A DNA stretch of 64,000 nt from Dipetalonema caudispina. Lineage: Eukaryota; Nematoda; Chromadorea; Rhabditida; Onchocercidae. Positions within the stretch are counted from its first letter, which is position 1. Each line of letters starts with the position of its first letter. A program made the translations under genes and the position numbers. Below the pieces are notes generated by a model. The model was not told where the DNA came from and ran no database searches. It saw only the letters and a program-made list of their open reading frames with translations. Shown here one piece after another: positions 59,347 to 64,000 of the stretch. The stretch spans positions 124,001 through 188,000 of the forward strand of contig JABVXV010000053.1 in NCBI GenBank assembly GCA_013365325.1, given 5' to 3'.

Positions 59347-62300
59347 ATGGCAAACAAAACTGAAAACGATTCAGAAACCGACGAACAAGCAGTTGGAAAC
59401 GAGTCGTCTGTTTATTATGTGAATTTTCTAGAAATTTTCATCTAGAATGATGGTTACGGAGTTATTTGATGGTTGTATTACTGACGATTACGTAGAAGAC
59501 CTTTGTAGGACACTAGAATATACGTTTTGGATAAAACTTGAGGTATTATAGGAGAGAGTTGTAAAAAATATTTCCTAAAGGCTTTTATGGTCTTGATTTT
59601 CTATATCGGAACATTTATTGGTATTTCGTTGTCCAGATTAAGTGGGTGGATGTGGAGGGTGTTGAATACGCGGTTGTGATGCAAAATGAAAATGGGCCGT
59701 GTCCATTGCTGGCTGTTATCAATGTGCTTCTTTTGCGAGGTTATATTTCGTTAATTTGTAGTTTTTATAAATTCCATCCAGTTGAAATTGATTTCTATGA
59801 TTAATAATTTAGATAAGGGAAATAAGGTAGAAGTTTTATGAAGCAGTAGGTTGAAAAGATGCGGAAACCAGTCTAGCGTTTCGTTTCTCTGAAATGAAAA
59901 CTGAGTAAAATCTGCTCAATTGCTTAAAATATTGTCTGTAGTTCCAAATATTTGCAGGACAGATTACTTTACCGTGTGGTTCTACAGAAGTCAGTGAAAA
60001 GAAGTTATTGCAGTTCATTGCAGATTGCATACTTCGTCTGAAACCGAAAGTTAGCATTTAAGTGGCTTTATATAAAAATTTTGCAGTTAAATTATTAAAG
60101 CTGCAGTGTCCAATACTTACTCATTCCACAGAACAGTTCTTTAATATATGAATGTTTCAGTATTGATTGTAATGGATTGCGTCAAAATATTAAGGAATTT
60201 GCGAGATTTTCACACATAAATTCTTTCGCACTGCATCGTTAACACTACTATTTCGAGTAGTCAGCTAATTAAATGTTGAATATTTCTGTTCTGTTTCAGG
60301 ACATCGATGAAGCGGAACTACCAAATTATGAGCAGAATGTATCAGATGTACTCGCTTTAATACCTTCTTTACCTAAGGGCCTCGATGTGAATATTCATTT
60401 TACAGGGTTCGTTGTCTGTTTTTCTCATTCAGTTTTACATTGAACATTTTCTCTTTATGAATTTCTGCTATGTCAATTGTTTGTAACAGAAATTCAGTGA
60501 ATAGCTATTAATCTGACATTTTTCAGAGTGAAGAGGTTTGAATACACTCCAGCATGTGCATTGTTTGATATTTTGAATATACCACTAGTGCATGGTTGGA
60601 TCATTGACCAGGCTGATCAGGAGTTATGTATGTTAACTTGTCATTTTTTTTCGGAAATTTCCGTAAGTAGAATTAGAATAGTTCTATTTTCGTGCTAAGT
60701 TGTGCTAAAGTCATTGTTTAGGACAAATTGCAAAGACTGTTTCTGCTGGTTCATATACTACCGCTCCTAGTAGTCTCTCTAGCAGTATTTGTATTTGATG
60801 AAACGCTCGTCTTGGTGAACTAGAGAATTAGTTTGCAGAAAGCATGTTTGTATAAGTAAAATTCGCTTATAAAGAGTGGTCATGATGGATAATAGATTTT
60901 GGTCGTTTTTGTTAGTTAAGAAATGAGAGCCAATGTTATTATGACCGTCAGTTGATTGCAAGTAGTCAGTTGGTCTCTTTTATCACTATGCTTTACATCT
61001 ACCTGTTACTGTGCTTCGAGAAAAATCTTTTCCTTTTTTCAGTGAGAGTGGTAGATGGATTAAGTTACAATCGTATAGTGGAGAAAATTGTTAGTACAAA
61101 CAATGAATCTGAAAATTATATGCTGAGAAATTTCCTAGATTCAAGTGCATCTCAACTGACAACACAGGGAATTGCGGAACTTCTGTCAGATCTTAAAGAT
61201 GGTGAAATCGCTGTGCTTTTTCGAAATAATCATTTCCAAACACTAGCAAAACAAAAGGTTTATGACATTCATATGTTGTGGAATTACATACTAATTGCTT
61301 TACCGCATTTTTTGTTTATCCTTAATTTTTGTAACAGAAATCTTATGAAATATCCTATTTTTAGGATGCGCTCTATGTTCTAGTTACTGATATGGGATTT
61401 TTGGGAGAATCTGCGGTTGTGTGGGAAACATTGGATTGTGTTGATGGGAATTCTACTTTCGTCAATGCAGTTTTCAGCACATCACATAAATCGAGCATTC
61501 TTGCTGACGAGAGTGCTGAGTAAGTTCAGATTTTTAATTTAAACAGTAATTAACTTTTTTATTTCTGAGATTCCATCATTTTCGACTGATGTGTTAAACA
61601 GTTCAATACTCAACCTCCAAACATTCTTAATAATATTTGCTGACGAGTTAAAAATGTTTTTAACTAACGTAAATTAGAAAGTAGTCAATATATCATGATG
61701 TATTAGAGTAAAAAAAAGGGTCGCTGACATATTGGAATTTTTGAATCTTTTAGCAGCTATTTTTAAAGCTCAAACTTATCGTTCTTTCCTCTCGCCTAGC
61801 TTAATTCAACACTTGTAGAAATGACTGACTTTTTCCAGTTACTTGTTGGCTCTCTCTATACAAGAAGCCGAAAAAGGAAATATGCAAAATCGAAGCACGT
61901 AAACGTTTCCTTCTTCGTTTTTTGAGTAGATTTTTAGTCTCTTTCTGATAACACGTCTTGAAGGTTTCAACCGTTCTAAATTTTTAAAGGGAATTGATGT
62001 ATACAGCTGTCATTTGATTTGTTGTGAGCTGGGTTTATAATAAATAATATGAAGTCAACTTAGTATGCCCTACTTTGATAGATTGCTTGTTTCCTTTTCT
62101 CTTTCTGGTAGGAATTATTTTTAGACACATAAGCGAAATAAGTCTATCAGCTGAAGAGCATGATGTGCAACGTGAAGTTCCACGAGTACGTACATTACCT
62201 TCGTCGACTCAAGCTATTCGACCAAGCAAAAATTACAACGTTCGTTTACTTTTATTTTTTTCTCAGTTGTTTAGAGATTTATTATTAATTCGATCGGCTG

Positions 62301-62497
62301 CATTTCATCTGCATGAATTACTTTTAGTGCTTGATATTATGAAGCAGTGGCCGCCAGTGGAAAAATGTTGTCAGAATTTTTTAAAAGAGCCTCATTGGAA
62401 TACCTTCAATTCGTTGCCTTGTCGGAGATTGGGTAACTTGAAATGGCGCGCCTTTAGTTTTTTCTCGACATTTTCACAAAGCTGCCAATTACTTTAA
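59347..62497 (+). CDS. mindy: MINDY-1/2 (FAM63) K48-specific deubiquitinase
   Basis: Nine exons: 59347-59418, 59637-59739, 59958-60049, 60300-60406, 60527-60627, 61043-61257, 61365-61519, 61839-61898, 62125-62497, giving 425 residues if the last exon runs unspliced to its stop. The catalytic Cys46 lies in NENGPCPLLAVINVLLL and the catalytic His222 in VLFRNNHFQTLAK, spaced much as in MINDY-1. VHGWIIDQ and GLSYNRIVEKI are family signatures. YLLALSIQEAEKG resembles the ubiquitin-binding MIU segment. The family trims long K48-linked ubiquitin chains. The 3' end is unsure: a usable donor after 62239 (AAC|GTTCGT) could splice to another exon, and the read-through tail is unusually hydrophobic, though it ends in a CAAX-like CQLL. 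MINDY-1 also ends in a cysteine four residues from its terminus. Confidence 0.92.
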
Positions 62498-63592
62498 TAT
62501 TCTATTTGTATCAATATCCAAATCAATGTGTTGAGGTGCCAAAAAAGTCATAAATTTTTATAGATCAGTTACTAGTCATGCAGTTGTTCTAAATTTTGCA
62601 AATTTTATTGATTTCATCTTGAAGTTTAAGCTTTTCTCTCTCTTGGTACATATGTAATGGTCTCTCCGTGATTTTTTTAACTTTTTCTTTTCTCACCGCA
62701 TTTGAAAAAATGTTGTCGTGTCATATCGTTTTTGTCGTTGTTGTCATATTCGTGTACAGGGTTCCGCGTTTCGAACTAGAAAATATCTGAGATATATCGG
62801 TATTGTTGTTCACGAAATTGATACATACATACTAATTTGATTTGTATTAGCGTTTAAATCATTTACTGGGTAACAGAAAAGAGATGGAAAATTTTCGTTA
62901 ACCAGCTCATGAATCTATATAAACGTATATATTTGTGTACATGAGAGAGCATTGCACCCTTTTTCCTAAGAGATTTCTTGGATATTTCTGTCTCTTGTTT
63001 CTATATTTCTTATTTTATTAAATATATAGTTGCGCTTGAGGCTTAAAAATTAATTGATTCTAGCTGTTGTGCGTTTATTTCTTGCAAAGCCTCCCGTTCT
63101 TACGTCACTCTCTTTTTGCAGTTACAAAGTGTGCTTTGAACTTCTTTTTAATTATCGAATTCCTTTTTTATTGGTTTATTTTATTGAACTTACTACATTC
63201 TTTTTATTACAAACATAAATAAAATGAACGAGCAAACGTTGTGCTTTTCAATCTTTATCCGTCCTCGAAACTGTCTATTGCAGTTTGTTTTACATTGAAT
63301 TTACGAACGGATAATTTGAGGATAATTTGAGCAAGAATTCCAAAAGACTTGTGTTCACACGTTTTGGAAATTTACGAATTCATTGCTTAGTCATTACGGA
63401 CTAGATATAAGGATTGTGTACTATCAGTAGCGAAGCGAAGTAAGTCCATATTAGAATTGAGATTTCATACTTTTGTTAATAAATTGGGCTCGTTTGTAGG
63501 ATTTAGAAGAAGTGAAAGTTTGGATCGGACTGTTTGGACGTTTGCTGGTTGGTTGAAATTACTCAAGCGAACTGAGGTGTTGTTGCTGGACG
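62498..63592. other. Gap between MINDY and ATG7
   Basis: 1.1 kb, A+T-rich, which should hold the MINDY 3' UTR and the ATG7 promoter. An acceptor-like TCGTTTGTAG ends near 63500, but no clear coding frame follows until the ATG7 start. Confidence 0.5.
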
Positions 63593-63722
63593 ATGGCAGT
63601 GAAGTTTGTTTCCTTCACAACTTTCGTCGATCCGTTGTTCTGGGATGAATTGGGCATGCGCAAGTTGAACGATTGGAAGTTGGACGAGCAGCCTCATTCA
63701 ATCACTGCCACATATTGCAACC
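63593..63722 (+). CDS. atg-7: ATG7, first exon only (gene continues past the window)
   Basis: The ATG opens 43 codons ending in a good donor (CAACC|GTAATA, phase 1). The translation (MAVKFVSFTTFVDPLFWDEL, then LNDWKLDEQPHSITATYCN) matches the N-terminus of ATG7: the F-x-x-F-VD-x-x-FW and KLN-x-x-KLDE pattern opens its N-terminal domain. ATG7 is the E1-like enzyme that activates ATG8/LC3 and ATG12 in autophagy; its catalytic domain lies outside this window. Longer upstream 5' exons are possible but not needed. The call rests on a short region, yet the match extends over most of the exon. Confidence 0.83.
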
Positions 63723-64000
63723 GTAATAGATTTTCCTTTGGGTTTAATTGAGTTTTATTTGAAAGGAAAATCTTTGTAAACAGTTGCCTTGTATAGAAGC
63801 ATTGATCGATGAGCTCAGTGGATTTCGGGTAGTCTTTTAATGGTTTGCTGCAGATTTCCTGAACAAAATTATCTGCAGCGGTATTAATTTCTTCACTTTT
63901 ACCTTATGAAGAAGATTACTGGCGAGTTTTATATAGAGTCATTGTTTATTTTCAAATAATAACACTGATTTAATTTACATCTTGATTATCTGGTAGTGCT
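63723..64000 (+). other. Start of ATG7 intron 1
   Basis: Intron sequence up to the window edge. A TTTGCTGCAG near 63853 could be an acceptor, but no frame continuing ATG7 was recognised after it. Confidence 0.4.

Overview
The window looks like nuclear DNA of a parasitic nematode, most likely a filarial worm (Brugia, Wuchereria, Onchocerca or Loa type). This is inferred from A+T-rich sequence, genes cut into many 60-250 base exons by introns mostly of 100-600 bases, T-rich 3' splice sites, start codons placed right after splice acceptors (as in spliced-leader trans-splicing), and proteins that match conserved animal families. The species itself cannot be read from the sequence. No prokaryotic operon, CRISPR array, rRNA gene, convincing tRNA or intact transposon was seen.

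Every confidently recognised gene lies on the + strand. In order: (1) the last exon of an unrecognised protein with a basic stretch (253-676); (2) an inositol polyphosphate multikinase, IPMK (2460-5789, 8 exons, 315 aa); (3) a MAPKAP kinase 2/3 (7468-10606, 10 exons, 381 aa); (4) a small RRM-like open frame (11333-11572, tentative); (5) the COPII cargo adaptor Sec24 (11814-18277, 21 exons, 1,090 aa); (6) an srGAP-type F-BAR/RhoGAP protein (20448-31787, 20 exons, 968 aa, with several possible alternative 3' ends); (7) an OXLD1-type oxidoreductase-like protein (32700-33101); (8) a giant WDFY3/Alfy gene with BEACH, WD40 and FYVE domains (36529-55020, about 60 exons); (9) a UBE2D/LET-70 ubiquitin-conjugating enzyme (56601-58231); (10) a MINDY-1/2 (FAM63) K48-ubiquitin protease (59347 to about 62497); (11) the first exon of ATG7 (63593-63722), whose gene runs off the right edge.

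For genes 2, 3, 5, 6, 9 and 10 I checked that splice phases close exactly from start to stop, so those models should be near final. The Alfy model was checked piecewise by family alignment, not summed exon by exon.

The right-hand 28 kb groups ubiquitin and autophagy genes: Alfy (selective autophagy scaffold), a UBE2D E2, a MINDY deubiquitinase and ATG7 (E1 of the ATG8/ATG12 system). The grouping may be chance, but it is worth a synteny check. The left half holds signalling (IPMK, MK2), secretion (Sec24) and actin/cell-shape (srGAP) genes.

The less ordinary material is mostly coding-like sequence that the main genes do not explain. It includes a 158-codon antisense frame and a leucine-rich signal-peptide-like micro-ORF inside srGAP intron 1, an in-frame extension past a RhoGAP exon, an alternative srGAP last exon, antisense coding-like frames in the IPMK intron and near 35 kb, and a diverged direct repeat flanking the OXLD1 gene. 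I found no clear evidence of a wholly new biological system.
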